A DNA stretch of 15,036 bases from Planctomycetota bacterium (GCA_003671065.1 QWPU01000036.1:1-15036), one strand, 5' to 3'. Counted from the stretch's first letter, positions 6,300-14,854 are shown. The notes: generated by a model not told the origin, from the sequence alone. A program made the numbers and translations.

Positions 6300-6611
6300 T
6301 TACTTCGCCAACAGTTCCATAGCGCGCTCGATCGGAATACGGATGCGATCAGTCGGCTTGTCGTCGACCTCTTCGGTGTAGGTGCCGTAGGCGCCAAGCA
6401 ACGCGGTCTGCTCAACGCGCAAGTTCGTTGAGAAGGCGGGCTTCTCATCGATCACATAGTCCTGAATCAGGTCGCGCTGCACGCCAAAGAACAGCACGCA
6501 GACGGTGAGCGCGAAGGTGACGAAGAAGATGATGCCCACGACCGAGTAGAACCAAGTGACGCCCATTTCTGGATCGTCGATCTGCGTGGTGGTTGGTGCT
6601 GGTGAACTCAT
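6300..6611 (-). CDS. Small single-helix protein between ACIII and oxidase genes
   Basis: A 103-residue protein of unknown function. One membrane helix lies at about 19-43 (TWFYSVVGIIFF and following). A hydrophilic domain of about 60 residues follows, ending in RIPIERAMELLAK. No Cys pair, heme motif or His cluster is visible; the only Cys is inside the helix. The ATG at 6611 has a good ribosome site (GAGGAA about six bases before it). It sits between actF and sco, so it may be a small ACIII subunit (ACIII complexes contain one-helix subunits in addition to ActA-F), an assembly factor, or an oxidase accessory. I cannot assign it to a named family from sequence alone. From memory, small proteins with a similar C-terminal motif occur at this place in related clusters; this is unverified. 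Confidence 0.85.
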   Translation of the reverse strand: MSSPAPTTTQIDDPEMGVTWFYSVVGIIFFVTFALTVCVLFFGVQRDLIQDYVIDEKPAFSTNLRVEQTALLGAYGTYTEEVDDKPTDRIRIPIERAMELLAK

Positions 6612-6646
6612 GGTTATTCCTCAAACTGTGTCATTGACGATCGTCG

Positions 6647-7969
6647 TCACATATTTTCGAAGCGAAGACTGTCGGCAAGGCGTGGGTCTTTCTTCGGAAC
6701 CAACGCGACGCGTGAAAGCGTGGTCACTGTGCCTGCGCCAACAGCGCCGATCACACCAAACAGAAACAAGAAGTTGACCGGGTTGCCGAAGTGCGTGACT
6801 TGGTTCTCGTACTTCGTCGCTATCTCAGAATAGGTCTTGAAGGTTCCGATGTCGTGCGGAATCTCAGGCATCACGAGCCAATAGAGATCGACATAGTGAA
6901 AGCACAACATCCACACCCCAGCAAATGCAAGCGACGGTCCATATCTCTTCGGCCAGCGGCTGATGAACATGAGAAACGGAATGGCGAAGTGACCGAAGAG
7001 CAACGCGAAACTCAGCGGCGCCCATCCACCCAATTGACGCGCAAGGAACCAACCGGTTTCTTCAGGAATGTTCGCGTACCAAATCAGCATGTACTGGCTG
7101 AACGCGATGTACGCCCAGAAGACCATGCCGAACGCCCAGAGGAGTTTGCCGAGATCTTGGAAGTGCTCATTGCTCACGATGCCTTTGAGCGTACCGAGGC
7201 TCTTCAAGCGAACCGTGCACAAGATCATCGTTGAGTAGCCCGCAGTGCAGCAGCCCGCGAAGAAGTACACGCCGAACATCGTCGAGAACCACGCTGGCGA
7301 AAGCGACATGATCCAATCGAACGCGGCGAAGCTGATCGAGAGACCGAAGAGAATCGCAGCAGGACCTGACCACTTTTGCATGCGCTCGGAGAGTGCGATG
7401 TCACCGCTCGAATCTTGCTTCACGCTGTTGCTGAAGTAGAAGTTTGCGAGGAACGCCCAGATCACGAAGTATGCAGCGGCGCGCGACCAGAAGAAGGTTG
7501 GATTGAGGAATCCTTCTTTGGCGTGGACGATGTGATACTCAGCAGGATTGTTCGCACGGAGCGATTCCATGTCGGCCCAAATCCAAATCATGTTGGCTTT
7601 GCCGAGGAACCACAACACCGCAAACGGCAGGAAAAGCAGCCAAATCCAGCGAAGATTCAATGCGATTGCTTCAGCAATGCGACGCACCGCGACCGACCAA
7701 CCTGCGCGAACGAGATGTTGAATCGTGACGAAGAAGAGCGCGCCGAGGCACATGCTCAGACCAAAGAGGAACGCAATCAGATACGCGCGCCAAGCGTGCG
7801 CAACGGTGGTTCCGAATGCACCTGTGGCTGCGACTGCGAAGCCGCCGCCGAGACCAATGACGGCGCCAATGACGCCGAGGTTGCGAACCACCAACGCTTT
7901 TGCGGGCAATGTAATGTTCGATGCAGCGAGTGGAGATTCACTCGTCGCCTGTGCGTGTGCATGACTCAT
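6647..7969 (-). CDS. actF: Alternative complex III membrane subunit ActF
   Basis: A 440-residue polytopic membrane protein with about ten helices, of the NrfD/PsrC-like fold shared with ActC. Known ACIII structures place ActF beside ActC in the membrane; ActF lacks the quinol site and is proposed to take part in proton movement. The conserved stretch around FVTIQHLVRAGWSVAVRR, after the second helix, is typical of the family. The start is the ATG at 7969, not the GTG one codon earlier, because GGAGGTGA lies at good distance and the ATG shares one base with the actE stop (TGATG), a translational coupling arrangement. The N-terminus begins MSHAHAQ, mildly His rich. The stop at 6647 is 35 nt before the small one-helix gene. 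Confidence 0.95.
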   Translation of the reverse strand: MSHAHAQATSESPLAASNITLPAKALVVRNLGVIGAVIGLGGGFAVAATGAFGTTVAHAWRAYLIAFLFGLSMCLGALFFVTIQHLVRAGWSVAVRRIAEAIALNLRWIWLLFLPFAVLWFLGKANMIWIWADMESLRANNPAEYHIVHAKEGFLNPTFFWSRAAAYFVIWAFLANFYFSNSVKQDSSGDIALSERMQKWSGPAAILFGLSISFAAFDWIMSLSPAWFSTMFGVYFFAGCCTAGYSTMILCTVRLKSLGTLKGIVSNEHFQDLGKLLWAFGMVFWAYIAFSQYMLIWYANIPEETGWFLARQLGGWAPLSFALLFGHFAIPFLMFISRWPKRYGPSLAFAGVWMLCFHYVDLYWLVMPEIPHDIGTFKTYSEIATKYENQVTHFGNPVNFLFLFGVIGAVGAGTVTTLSRVALVPKKDPRLADSLRFENM

Positions 7970-8667
7970 CACTTCACCTCCGCTTGCTTCAATTTGCCGC
8001 GAAGTTCAGGCGGTACATCCTGCAGTGATGCGTTCTGCGAAAGCTGCAACGCCTTCACATACGCCGCAATCGCCCAACGATCTTCGATGCTGATCTGCGT
8101 GCCGTAGCCCGCCATCGTGCGCACGCCGTTTGTTGCCACGTTGTAGATCATTCCGAGTGGATGCTCCCGCACGATTGGATCGTGCAGACTCTTCGCTGTC
8201 ACCCATGTCGAACCATTCGGTGGTCCGTTAGTGTTGGCCATGAGTTCCATCCCGCGCACATTGACCGTTCCATCACCAAAGCCTGCAAATCCGTGGCATG
8301 GCGTGCAGTAAATGTTGTAACGCTGCTGACCGCGCGCGAGAAACTCGGCGCTCATGATCATGCCTGCAGGAAGCGTGGGTGCCCACGCGCCATCGACGAC
8401 GCCTTCATTCAAGTGCGCATCAAGGTTCGTTTCACCGCTAGCGACTGTGCCTTCAACGGCGTAGCGCTGCGAGCGACCGTCCGCAAACAGTGGATTCTTC
8501 GTTTGCGACTTGAACTTCGGTTGGAAGTCCATGTCGAAGAATATGTGCACCGCGCGTTCAGGATCTGGCGTCGCACGCGTGCGCGCAATGATGACAGGCG
8601 GCAACGCAAGCGCGAGCACTGCGGCGACACCGACAAAGATCATCCATCGTGGAGGAAGCGAAATCAT
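7969..8667 (-). CDS. actE: Alternative complex III monoheme cytochrome c ActE
   Basis: A 232-residue periplasmic monoheme cytochrome c. A single N-terminal hydrophobic segment (about 9-28) acts as signal anchor. Heme c binds at CTPCH (121-125), and Met185 (RTMAGYG) is the likely distal ligand. In ACIII this subunit lies at the outer face and is thought to hand electrons to the oxidase or a soluble cytochrome c. There is no cysteine near the N-terminus, so a lipid anchor, as described for some characterised ACIII peripheral subunits, is not evident. The ATG at 8667 lies three bases after the actD stop, and its strong ribosome site GGAGG lies inside the end of actD. The C-terminus overlaps the actF start by one base. 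Confidence 0.95.
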   Translation of the reverse strand: MISLPPRWMIFVGVAAVLALALPPVIIARTRATPDPERAVHIFFDMDFQPKFKSQTKNPLFADGRSQRYAVEGTVASGETNLDAHLNEGVVDGAWAPTLPAGMIMSAEFLARGQQRYNIYCTPCHGFAGFGDGTVNVRGMELMANTNGPPNGSTWVTAKSLHDPIVREHPLGMIYNVATNGVRTMAGYGTQISIEDRWAIAAYVKALQLSQNASLQDVPPELRGKLKQAEVK

Positions 8668-8670
8668 GGG

Positions 8671-9276
8671 TTAGTCCTCCACCAATTCGATCGCAGTCGG
8701 ATCGAGGGTCTTGAGGAATTCCTCGGTCTTCTTAGGCAGGAACTTGGGATCGCGCGCTTCGATCACGATGAAGAAGCGATCGTTCGACGCGCGACGGAAA
8801 CGATTCGATTTGAACAGCGGGTGATGCAAACTCGGCAGACCATTGAAGAGGAACATGAGTCCCACGCAACTGAGCGCCGAGAAGAGAATGGTGAGTTCAA
8901 AGATCACTGGAATGAACGCAGGCAAACTCATTGCAGGCTTGCCTGAGATGAGGAATGGATACCCCGTCAACCACACGCCCGCCCAAATGGTCCAGCCCAC
9001 GGAGTTGGTGAACGCCTGCAAGCAGAACGCTGCGATCGTGCCTGTCGCGCCCGCGCAAAACACGCAGACGGGAAGGATGGTGCGCTTGATGCCCATCGCG
9101 CCGTCAAGGCCGTGCACAGGAAATGGCGTGTGGCAATCCCACCAGCGATATCCCGCATCGCGAACCTTCGCGGCTGCATGCATGAGATCGCCTGGCGTCT
9201 CGAATTCGGCCAAAAGACCGTGGATTCGCGGCGCTTGCGCGGGCGTGTCTGAGTGAGTGGTGACTGGAGTCGCCAT
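8671..9276 (-). CDS. actD: Alternative complex III subunit ActD (DUF3341)
   Basis: A 201-residue protein of the DUF3341/ActD family. The N-terminal domain carries the typical pattern FETPGDLMHAAAKVRDAGY (25-43) followed by HTPFPVHGLDGAMG (49-62). Two membrane helices follow at about 67-92 and 119-145, and a basic C-terminal part (154-201). It has no cofactor motif. In known complexes it is a two-helix subunit with a cytoplasmic domain that packs against ActC/ActF. The ATG at 9276 is separated from actC by 72 nt, the largest gap within the operon; only a distant AGGT precedes it. The length is normal for the family. Confidence 0.95.
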   Translation of the reverse strand: MATPVTTHSDTPAQAPRIHGLLAEFETPGDLMHAAAKVRDAGYRWWDCHTPFPVHGLDGAMGIKRTILPVCVFCAGATGTIAAFCLQAFTNSVGWTIWAGVWLTGYPFLISGKPAMSLPAFIPVIFELTILFSALSCVGLMFLFNGLPSLHHPLFKSNRFRRASNDRFFIVIEARDPKFLPKKTEEFLKTLDPTAIELVED

Positions 9277-9348
9277 GAGTTTTAGACCTGAGTGTGAACC
9301 TGAAAAGTGAATCGCGAGAGAGTTGGTACCGAAGACAGCGCGCGGGAA

Positions 9349-10800
9349 TCAGTGATGCGCGTGTCCATGCTTGCCAGCACCCGCACCATGCGGATCTGCT
9401 TGCGGCATGACTGCCTTCACTTCCGCCATCGCAATCATCGGGAGATAGCGACAGAAGAGAAGGAACAGCGTGAAGAAGAGACCGAACGCGCCGACCATGG
9501 TGCCGATGTCGACCCAAGTTGGCGTGAAACTGTCCCACGAGGTTGGAAGGAAATCGTTCGCAAGGCTCGACACGATGATGACGAAGCGTTCGAACCACAT
9601 GCCGACATTCACGATGATCGACAGCACGAACATGATCGGAATGCTGGTTCGCAACTTCTTAAACCAGAAGAGTTGCGGCGTGATCACGTTGCAACTCACC
9701 ATGATGAGATACGCCCACCAGTACTGACCAAAGGCGCGGTTCATGAAAGCGAACTTCTCGTACATCGCACCCGAGTACCACGCGATGAAGAACTCCATCG
9801 AGTAGGCGTAACCCACCATGCAACCAGTCGCAAGGATGACCTTGTTCATGTTGTCGAGGTGGCGAAGTGTGATGAGGTCCTTGAGACCGAAGAGTTCGCG
9901 CGCGGGAACGGCGAGCGTCACCACCATGGCGAAACCAGAGAAGATCGCCCCTGCAACAAAGTACGGCGGAAAGATCGTGGTGTGCCAGCCTGGAAGCTGC
10001 GAGGTTGCGAAGTCAAACGACACGACGGAGTGCACGGAAAGCACCAGCGGCGTGGAGAGCGCAGCGAGAATGAGATACGCGCGCTCGTAGCGATGCCAGT
10101 GACGATTCGATCCGCGCCAGCCGAGTGCGAACAATCCGTAGCCGAGTTGTTGCAGTTTGCCCTTCGCGCGATCGCGAAGCGTCGCAAGATCAGGCACCAT
10201 GCCCGTGTACCAAAAGAGCAAGGAGACGGTGAAGTATGTGCTCACTGCAAACACGTCCCAAAGCAGCGGCGAGCGGAACTGCGGCCACATTTCCATCTGG
10301 TTTGGAATCGGGAAGAGCCAATACGCGAACCACACGCGACCAACGTGAATGCCAGGGAATGTGCCCGCGCAGATGACTGCGAAGATCGTCATCGCTTCAG
10401 CGAAACGATTGATGCCCGTGCGCCATTTTTGACGGAACAGAAAGAGGATCGCGCTGATGAGCGTTCCTGCGTGACCGATGCCGACCCAGAACACGAAGTT
10501 CGTGATGTCGTAGGCCCACATGACTGGGTTGTTGAGTCCCCACACACCGACACCCGTGAGGAAGAGGTATCCGATGCAGACGCCGAGCACGCTGAGAAGA
10601 CCGAGCGACAGCGTGAAGCAGATATACCACGCAATTGGCGCCCTCTCAGCTTCACTCACGCGACAGACCGTCGCAGTCACTTGGCTGAACTTGTCCATGT
10701 TGAGGACAAGTGGCGCGCGCTCGCCTGGGCGTTCAACGGTGTTGTCGCTCATGCCCGTGAGGTGGTGATCCATAGATGACTTGTGTCCGAGCGTTGTCAT
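9349..10800 (-). CDS. actC: Alternative complex III quinol-oxidising subunit ActC
   Basis: A 483-residue NrfD/PsrC-like membrane protein with about ten helices, the likely site of quinol oxidation on the periplasmic side. His110 in the second helix (WVGIGHAGTLIS) and Asp182 are candidates for the quinol-site residues, by comparison with family descriptions. The segment HVGRVWFAYWLFPIPNQMEM (152-171) is typical. The C-terminus is His rich (HGAGAGKHGHAHH). The ATG at 10800 has AGGAG seven bases upstream and overlaps the actB stop as ATGA, so translation of actB and actC is coupled. It is adjacent to the Fe-S protein ActB, as in complex iron-sulfur enzymes, where the ferredoxin part takes electrons from the membrane subunit. 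Confidence 0.96.
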   Translation of the reverse strand: MTTLGHKSSMDHHLTGMSDNTVERPGERAPLVLNMDKFSQVTATVCRVSEAERAPIAWYICFTLSLGLLSVLGVCIGYLFLTGVGVWGLNNPVMWAYDITNFVFWVGIGHAGTLISAILFLFRQKWRTGINRFAEAMTIFAVICAGTFPGIHVGRVWFAYWLFPIPNQMEMWPQFRSPLLWDVFAVSTYFTVSLLFWYTGMVPDLATLRDRAKGKLQQLGYGLFALGWRGSNRHWHRYERAYLILAALSTPLVLSVHSVVSFDFATSQLPGWHTTIFPPYFVAGAIFSGFAMVVTLAVPARELFGLKDLITLRHLDNMNKVILATGCMVGYAYSMEFFIAWYSGAMYEKFAFMNRAFGQYWWAYLIMVSCNVITPQLFWFKKLRTSIPIMFVLSIIVNVGMWFERFVIIVSSLANDFLPTSWDSFTPTWVDIGTMVGAFGLFFTLFLLFCRYLPMIAMAEVKAVMPQADPHGAGAGKHGHAHH

Positions 10801-13800
10801 GAGTGCGCTCCTGCTGCGTGATCGTGACCGTGATCGTGATCATGACCGTGATCATGATCATCCGCCCCATGCTCAACGCCTGGGTTCTTCACGCGCGCCA
10901 GATACTTCACTCGTGGCTTCACATTGAGTTCTTCGAGCATCGCGTAGCTGAGCTTGCTTGCGTTGAGCTTTGCCACGCGGCTTGTCGCAACATTGAGATC
11001 GCCAAAGACGATCGATTGCGTTGGGCACGCTTGCTGACACGCACTCACAACAGTGCCATCAGGAATCGACCAACTCGCCTTGCCACTGTCGACGCCGCCT
11101 GCGTTCGCCCATGCGTTCTTCGCTCGAATCTTGGCGTCACTAATGCGTTGCGTGCAAAAGGTGCACTTCTCCATCACGCCGCGCGAACGCACCGTGACTT
11201 CAGGATTGAACTGCATACGCGGCCACGCATCAGGCTTCTCGGTGATTGGATAGTCAACGTCAGCAATCGTCTTGTAGTACTCAGGCTGCACCTTGAGGAA
11301 ACCTTCTTCGCGCGACGGTTCGCGTCGTTGATAATCGAAGAAGTTGAAGCGTCGCACTTTGTACGGACAGTTGTTTGAGCAGTAGCGCGTGCCGATGCAG
11401 CGGTTGTAGATCATCATGTTGATCCCCTGCTCATCATGCGTTGTCGCGGCCACTGGACACACTTGCTCGCACGGCGCGTTTTCGCAATGCATGCATGTAA
11501 CTGGCTGCAATGCGAAGCTGTTTGGATTCGCTGCGTCATTGCCACGGAAGTAGCGATCGATGCGAATCCAATGCATTTCGCGACCGCGCGCGACCATCGC
11601 TTTGCCGACGATCGGCACATTGTTCTCTGCTTGGCACGCGATCACGCATGCGCTGCAACCTGTGCAGGTTGAGAGATCAATCGACATCGCCCAGCGGAAC
11701 TTCGCGCCGTCAAGATTCGATTCTTCCCACAACGACAGACGATGCGCGACATGCACTGCTTTGCTCGCGAAGGCAGGATCAGCCTTGTACGACGTAAGGC
11801 TTGCTTCACGCACGAGGCCCGGAAGACGCTCTTGAATACCAGTGTTTGGAATGGCTGGATTGAGCGCGTCAGCGACACCGTGATCTTGCGTGTGCGCGAT
11901 CGTGTAGGTCGCGCCGGTCTTCTCAATCGTTGCGTTCACACCACCGAGAGTTGCAGTGGTGCGCAGTGGATATGCGTTGAAACCTGCGTCCATCGCAACG
12001 CGACCAGCGACTTCTCCGCGGCCGTAGCCGAGCGCAAGAGTTCCGCAGTTGTCAGCGTGACCAGGCACGATCCACGCAACGACTTCCATCGATGCGTTTC
12101 CTGCACTGACCTTCACCATGTCGCCTGAAGCAATGCTCTTCGCCTTTGCCGTTGTAGGCGAAAGAAGAAGTGCGTTGTCCCATGTGATCTTCGTGACGGG
12201 ATCAGGAAGCTCTTGCAGCCAACCGATGTTTGCGCTTGCGCCGCCTGCGGTTTTGCAATCGAAGAAGAATGACACTTCGAACTCGCTGCTCGCTGCCGCT
12301 GCTGCTGATGTGCAGAGTGCAGAGACATTGAGTGTTGGCGCTTTGCCTGCAATCGCTGCAGTCGCATCGACATAGCCGCGATCAAGATTCGTACGCCACC
12401 ATGCTTCAAACGCCACACCCGAAAGCCCGCTCAACTTCATGTGCGTGCGGCGAGTGATCTCGTAACTCGACACTTGATCGTCGGCTGTCAGCAGCGCGAG
12501 CACTTCAATCGCGCAGCGACCACCTTGCGCGTCGTCAAGCAACGGAAGAATGAGCGGCTGTTGAATCGTGATGGAGCCATCGATCGCGCGACCATCGCCC
12601 CAGCACTCGAGGCTGTGCGCAACTGGAACATTCCAATGGCACGCCGACGACTTGCTGGTTTCGTTCGCGTAGAACGAGAGATGCACAACATTCTTCGCCT
12701 TCAACATCTTCGCCGCAAACTCAAGATCAGCAGGCGCGTCGTAGAGTGGATTGCCACCGAACATGACGAGCGTGTCGATTGTGCCTGATGCGAGTGCATC
12801 AGTGAGTTGCTTGAGATCGGTTGCGCAAGCCGAAGTCGCCGCGTCAACATACGACACCGTGTTACCCACAGCGCCGAGTTTTGCGTTGATCGCAGCCGCA
12901 ATTGCAATCACCGCAGGATCTTGCAGCGAGCCTGCAATCACAAGCGAATCCTTGCCAGCAGTCTTGAGATCTGCGATCAATTGCGCGAACACTTCTTTGC
13001 CGTGTTCTGCAAGAAGTGACGACGCGCGAGCGTGTGATGCAAGCGCATCAACACCACTCACGCCGAGTTCCTTCGCAACAAGTGCTGCGAAAATCGCGAC
13101 ATCGCTGCGACGAATTGCAAAGCGTTCATCCGCGCTCATACCAGTGATGGTGAGCGACGGCTCCACGACATACATGCGCGACTGCGTCTGCTTTGATGCA
13201 TCAGCACTTTCGATGCGGCGACCCTTCGCCCAACCAAATGCGTGCGCGACATTCGTGCTTGGATTACCGAGCGTGTCGTCATCGAGCACGAGAATTGCTT
13301 TCGCCTTTTCAAGCGCAAGCATTGGTCGTGAAACGCCGAGCGCCGCAGCAACTTGATCGGTCGAATGTGGATCCCACGAAGTCCAGAGTGCCTTCGGATA
13401 CATCGCTTGAAAGCGCGACTTCATGTCGGCAAGCGTCGGTCCAGTTGTAGCGTCAGTGAGAATCGCCAGACCTGCACCTTGCGTTGACTTGTGTGCAGCG
13501 GCCGTGCTCGCGCACCACGCACTAAACGCAGTCCAATCACTCGCTTGACCTTCTTTAGTCAGCGAGCGACTGCGATCGGGGTCATAGAGTTCGATCACGC
13601 GCGACTGAATGATTGGATTCGATCCGCTCGCAAACGGAAGCGCAGGATTACCTTCGAGTTTGATCGGACGACCATCGAAACTTTTCGCAAGCACTGGCCA
13701 GGAGATGCCAAAGACATCAACGCTCGTCGCATAGTGCACAGGTACGCCGTCAAGGTGGCCCTTCTCGGCTTGCGCGAACGGAACAATCTTCGTGTCAGGC

Positions 13801-14099
13801 CATCGTCGGCACGCCGCAAGACCCGCGATCGCGAAACCAGCGCCCATGAGTTTGATGAAGGTGCGGCGATCATCACCCGAAGCAAGTTCTTGCGCGTTGG
13901 GTCCGAACTCGTTCGCCATAAGCGTTCGGAATTCAGGCGTTTTCTCGAGGTCATCAACGCTGCGCCAGTATTCAGCGCGCGCGAATTTCGGCGTCGCTTC
14001 GGTGGACGCGGTCGAATGATCGCATCCAGTCGCAACTGCCTCGCTGGCAACAGTGAGGGCTTCCACATCGTGGGATTTTTGAATCCGTGATTCGTGCAT
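10797..14099 (-). CDS. actB: Alternative complex III Fe-S subunit ActB (MopB-like fusion)
   Basis: A 1100-residue fusion. Residues 1-97 form an extended Tat region: YWRSVDDLEKTPEF (44-57), the twin-arginine motif RRTFIK (78-83), a hydrophobic stretch and LAAC (94-97), where Cys97 could be lipidated. About 100-780 is a molybdopterin-oxidoreductase-like domain, which in known ActB binds no molybdenum. About 805-1040 is a four-cluster ferredoxin domain with Cys812/815/818/822, 869/872/877/881, 901/907/911 and 979/982/1021/1025. The 901 motif reads CIGTRYC, with Thr904 where a second Cys is usual. That gives 15 ligands, matching three [4Fe-4S] and one [3Fe-4S] reported for ActB. The tail (277-296 of the last domain) is His-Asp rich. 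The ATG at 14099 follows actA by 14 nt; it overlaps actC. Confidence 0.97.
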   Translation of the reverse strand: MHESRIQKSHDVEALTVASEAVATGCDHSTASTEATPKFARAEYWRSVDDLEKTPEFRTLMANEFGPNAQELASGDDRRTFIKLMGAGFAIAGLAACRRWPDTKIVPFAQAEKGHLDGVPVHYATSVDVFGISWPVLAKSFDGRPIKLEGNPALPFASGSNPIIQSRVIELYDPDRSRSLTKEGQASDWTAFSAWCASTAAAHKSTQGAGLAILTDATTGPTLADMKSRFQAMYPKALWTSWDPHSTDQVAAALGVSRPMLALEKAKAILVLDDDTLGNPSTNVAHAFGWAKGRRIESADASKQTQSRMYVVEPSLTITGMSADERFAIRRSDVAIFAALVAKELGVSGVDALASHARASSLLAEHGKEVFAQLIADLKTAGKDSLVIAGSLQDPAVIAIAAAINAKLGAVGNTVSYVDAATSACATDLKQLTDALASGTIDTLVMFGGNPLYDAPADLEFAAKMLKAKNVVHLSFYANETSKSSACHWNVPVAHSLECWGDGRAIDGSITIQQPLILPLLDDAQGGRCAIEVLALLTADDQVSSYEITRRTHMKLSGLSGVAFEAWWRTNLDRGYVDATAAIAGKAPTLNVSALCTSAAAAASSEFEVSFFFDCKTAGGASANIGWLQELPDPVTKITWDNALLLSPTTAKAKSIASGDMVKVSAGNASMEVVAWIVPGHADNCGTLALGYGRGEVAGRVAMDAGFNAYPLRTTATLGGVNATIEKTGATYTIAHTQDHGVADALNPAIPNTGIQERLPGLVREASLTSYKADPAFASKAVHVAHRLSLWEESNLDGAKFRWAMSIDLSTCTGCSACVIACQAENNVPIVGKAMVARGREMHWIRIDRYFRGNDAANPNSFALQPVTCMHCENAPCEQVCPVAATTHDEQGINMMIYNRCIGTRYCSNNCPYKVRRFNFFDYQRREPSREEGFLKVQPEYYKTIADVDYPITEKPDAWPRMQFNPEVTVRSRGVMEKCTFCTQRISDAKIRAKNAWANAGGVDSGKASWSIPDGTVVSACQQACPTQSIVFGDLNVATSRVAKLNASKLSYAMLEELNVKPRVKYLARVKNPGVEHGADDHDHGHDHDHGHDHAAGAHS
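10817..10862 (-). repeat. Hexameric repeat encoding the His-Asp-Gly tail of ActB
   Basis: Short units alternating GTGATC, GTGACC and ATGATC on the plus strand cover this stretch and encode His-Asp and His-Gly pairs at the ActB C-terminus. The array sits at the actB/actC junction, just before the actC ribosome site (AGGAG). Confidence 0.85.
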
Positions 14100-14113
14100 C
14101 GTGGTGTCTCGCG

Positions 14114-14767
14114 TCAGCGGTGGCAGGTCGAGCAGTCGCTGCTCGGTTGGATGTCAAACTTTTTCTTCACTGCCTCGCGGTCAGCAAGCGTCAAGTCAGT
14201 GAGGGAGTCGAGCGAGAGATTGGTGATCTCGCTGATTGGGCGCAAATTGTCGGTCGGATTGCGGTGGCACTCAAGGCACCAGCCCATGGAGAGCGGCGAC
14301 TTTTGATAGACGACTTCCATCGTGTCAATGCGACCGTGGCAGCTGACGCAGCCGATGCCGCGATTCACATGCGCGCTGTGATTGAAGTACGCGAAGTCAG
14401 GCAACTTGTGCACGCGCGTCCACTCGACCGAAAGTCCAGTCGCAACACTCTCACGAAGCGGCGCCAACTTCGGGCTTTCTGGATGAATCTGCGTGTGACA
14501 GTTCATGCAAGTTTGCGACGGAGGAATCGAAGCGTGCGCGGCCTTCTCGACACTGGAGTGGCAGTAGCGGCAGTCCAAGCCGAGTTCGCCAGCGTGCAAC
14601 GCGTGGCTGTACGGAATGGGTTGCACGGGTTGATAGCCAACCTCGAGCGTCTTGGGACTGAAGCCATACGCAACGAAAAACGCCGCGTACAAAGGGATAG
14701 TCATGCCGGCAAGGATGATGGTCGGCAACAGCAGGTTGGACCATCGAGGAAAGAGGAATCTACTCAT
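14114..14767 (-). CDS. actA: Alternative complex III pentaheme cytochrome c ActA
   Basis: A 217-residue pentaheme cytochrome c. A membrane helix at about 10-34 (LLLPTIILAGMTIPL and following) anchors it, with no cleavage site visible. Five CxxCH motifs lie at 66-70 (CRYCH), 87-91 (CMNCH), 140-144 (CVSCH), 164-168 (CLECH) and 212-216 (CSTCH), the last one residue from the end. Further His residues (such as 55, 58, 130 and 133) may be distal ligands. ActA carries electrons within ACIII on the periplasmic side. I choose the ATG at 14767, with GGAG about eleven bases before it. The frame stays open to 14869, but the promoter's -10 box lies at 14855-14860, so a start there would be upstream of the transcript. 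It is the first gene of the operon. Confidence 0.95.
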   Translation of the reverse strand: MSRFLFPRWSNLLLPTIILAGMTIPLYAAFFVAYGFSPKTLEVGYQPVQPIPYSHALHAGELGLDCRYCHSSVEKAAHASIPPSQTCMNCHTQIHPESPKLAPLRESVATGLSVEWTRVHKLPDFAYFNHSAHVNRGIGCVSCHGRIDTMEVVYQKSPLSMGWCLECHRNPTDNLRPISEITNLSLDSLTDLTLADREAVKKKFDIQPSSDCSTCHR

Positions 14768-14803
14768 GGTTTGCGGAACTCCGAAACGCGAGTGTAAACA
14801 CAC

Positions 14804-14843
14804 AAAAAAGACTAAACACAACTTCGTGCTAAATTTCACGAAG
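14804..14843 (-). promoter_or_regulatory. Leader stem-loop followed by U-rich tract
   Basis: CTTCGTG (14822-14828) and CACGAAG (14837-14843) form a perfect 7-bp stem with an 8-nt loop. On the minus strand an 18-nt stretch with 13 T follows (14821-14804, ending in six T). It sits in the leader, a few bases after the expected transcription start, about 40 nt before actA. It could be a 5' stabilising hairpin or a weak attenuator; six consecutive T come 12 nt after the stem, which is far for a standard terminator. Confidence 0.5.
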
Positions 14844-14854
14844 ATGAATCGACG

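Noticed and set aside
9307..10779. 490-codon plus-strand open frame antisense to actC
   Set aside because: It is fully antisense to a well-conserved membrane protein gene, and its predicted product is a charged Arg/Glu/His-rich sequence typical of shadows of membrane genes. Similar antisense frames over coxA and coxB (3284-4090, 4309-5304) were rejected for the same reason.
10797..14099. ActB as a molybdenum enzyme (formate dehydrogenase or polysulfide reductase type)
   Set aside because: The fusion with a four-cluster ferredoxin and the actA/actCDEF neighbours identify ActB of ACIII, whose MopB-like domain is known to lack the molybdenum cofactor.
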